Below are positions 62,749 to 64,000 of a DNA stretch of 64,000 bases, one piece after another. The DNA is taken from contig CM064671.1 of assembly GCA_032717465.1 (NCBI GenBank), positions 53,376,991 to 53,440,990 on the forward strand, in the 5' to 3' direction. The number at the start of each line of letters is the position of its first letter. The stretch's first letter is position 1. Origin of the DNA: Coenobita brevimanus (taxonomy: Eukaryota; Arthropoda; Malacostraca; Decapoda; Coenobitidae). Both the position numbers and the translations under genes were made by a program. The notes under the pieces are model-generated. The model saw nothing but the letters and a program-made list of their open reading frames with translations, was not told where the DNA came from and did no database searches.

Positions 62749-62968
<220 letters not shown>

Positions 62969-64000
62969 TCTATCTATCTATCTATCTATTGCCAGACGCC
63001 TCAATCCCGTTTGGGGTGGCCACAAACAAATCGCCTCCAAGTCGTCCTGTCCCCCGCCATTTCACTGCCCTGCTCCCAACTCACACCCCCCTCTCTCATA
63101 TACCTCTCCACCCCATCCCTCCATCTCATCCTCGGCCTCCCCCTCCCTCTTTCTCCCTCCACCTCACTCATATACACTCTCTTCGTAAGCCTTTCACCCT
63201 CCATCCTCTCCACATGGCCATACCACCTCAGTGTGTTCCTCATAACGCTTCCTATCACATCCACATCCACACCACAACGCTCCTTTATATCCTCATTCGT
63301 CATCCTGTCTCTCCATGTAACTCCACAGGCTCCTCTTAAATAACTCATTTCCACTGCTCTCACTCTTGACTTGTGTCCTTCCAACAACGTCCAAGCTTCA
63401 CATCCATACGTTAGAGTTGGTATCACAATACTGTCATGTAGTAACTTTTTCACTTCCATGCTCACTTCTCTGTTTCTTATCACTGCTTTCAAAGAACCAG
63501 CAACCTTTCTTCCCTGCTGTACCCTTTCAAGCACTTCATCCTCCAAACCTCCATCCTTACTCATCACACTACCCAAGTACTTAAACGTACTCACATTTTC
63601 CAATTCCTCACCATCCAACCTCGCTGTACATTCACTGACTTCACTCTCTCAAAGACCATCACTTTACTCTTCCCTACATTCACATTTAGATCCCGTTTCT
63701 TACACACTCTCCCAAACCCATCCACCAAGCCTTGCAGCTCCCCTTCGTCTTCACTCAACAACACAGTATCATCTGCAAACAACAGTACAGGGAGTTACCA
63801 AACACTATCCTCTCTCACCAGGGCCACTCCAACATCCACTACCCTACCTTGTACCTCTTTTATTACCCCATCCATGTACAGATTGAACAACCATGGAGAC
63901 ATGACATATCCCTGTTTCAACCCAACTTTCAAAGAGAAAAATTCACTTAGTTCACCATCCGCACGCACTGCAGCCTTCGCACCATCGTACATACTCTTCA
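62969..64000 (-). mobile_element. LINE A4: 3' part of an RTE-like copy, runs off the right edge
   Basis: On the minus strand, from the right edge: MYDGAKAAVRADGELSEFFS, GLKQGYVMSPWLFNLYMDG, then a short disruption near 63790, FADDTVLLSEDEGELQGLVD, a shift near 63640, and MDGEELENVSTFKYLGSVMS ... [20 protein letters not shown] ... [20 protein letters not shown] ... [15 protein letters not shown] at 63001. The 3' end is GGCGTCTGGCAAT(AGAT)n. The 5' part lies outside the window. It is the closest relative of A3 here. Confidence 0.88.

Larger units (their letters stand above)
59371..62752 (-). mobile_element. DNA transposon with DUF7869-like transposase and about 35-bp inverted ends
   Basis: The left end is ATATGAGTAGCGCTGCGGGA then GAAGAATCCAAGCGCC. 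The right end read inward is ATATGAGTAGCGCCAGGAGA then AGAATCGAAGCGCC. The core from GAG to GAG is 59375-62747. ATAT on both sides may be the target duplication. It truncates LINE C2 on the left; on the right it meets a TA array. It encodes one gene on the minus strand, itself split by a MITE. Confidence 0.82.

Overview
The window looks like animal nuclear DNA, most likely from an arthropod and probably a decapod crustacean. It has introns with GT-AG junctions, an ionotropic-receptor gene of the arthropod chemosensory type, degenerate TTAGG-type (arthropod telomere) repeats, very long AC, TA and GATA microsatellites, and a dense load of non-LTR retrotransposons and TTAA-specific (piggyBac-type) DNA transposons. 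There are no prokaryotic signals. The species is an inference.

Left part (1-18.3 kb). One host gene can be supported: a partial ionotropic (variant glutamate) receptor on the minus strand. Five exons lie between 18295 and 1117, joined in compatible phases. They cover the end of the extracellular region, the first ligand-binding half, TM1, the pore region and TM2, and the start of the second ligand-binding half. The C-terminus runs off the left edge and no N-terminal exon was found. Its 13.6-kb intron holds a 5S-rRNA-derived SINE, a truncated LINE (A1), a 33-bp minisatellite, a probable LTR with a gag stub, and a nearly complete two-ORF CR1/jockey-like LINE (D) whose two ends form an inverted repeat.

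Middle (18.3-38.3 kb). No host gene was seen. The region holds an AC array of 66 units, a tRNA-derived SINE tail-to-tail with a decayed LINE (E), a dead mariner inside a TA array, LINE F, then LINE B. LINE B is split twice: by a 2.3-kb TTAA element and by a truncated LINE A2. LINE G and a second, headless copy of the 5S-SINE family follow. LINE boundaries repeatedly coincide with TA, GATA or GAT arrays.

Right part (38.3-64 kb). piggyBac 1 has a histidine-rich minisatellite in its transposase. A duplicated unclassified repeat follows. piggyBac 2 contains a nearly complete LINE C1 in its leader and a transposase frame broken only by in-frame stops. Then come a Merlin-like fragment, a TTAGG-like tract, and LINE C2. 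C2 is split by a 3.1-kb TTAA element, which itself contains LINE A3, and is then cut by a 3.4-kb DNA transposon. That transposon has about 35-bp terminal inverted repeats and one long gene for a DUF7869-like putative transposase. The gene is interrupted by a 650-bp MITE whose precise removal restores the frame. The window ends in a TA array and LINE A4.

Most of the sequence is therefore a layered record of insertions whose order can be read from who interrupts whom. The least familiar items are the DUF7869-type transposon with its ends and empty-site evidence, the LINE with inverted ends, and the two SINE/LINE pairs that share 3' tails.
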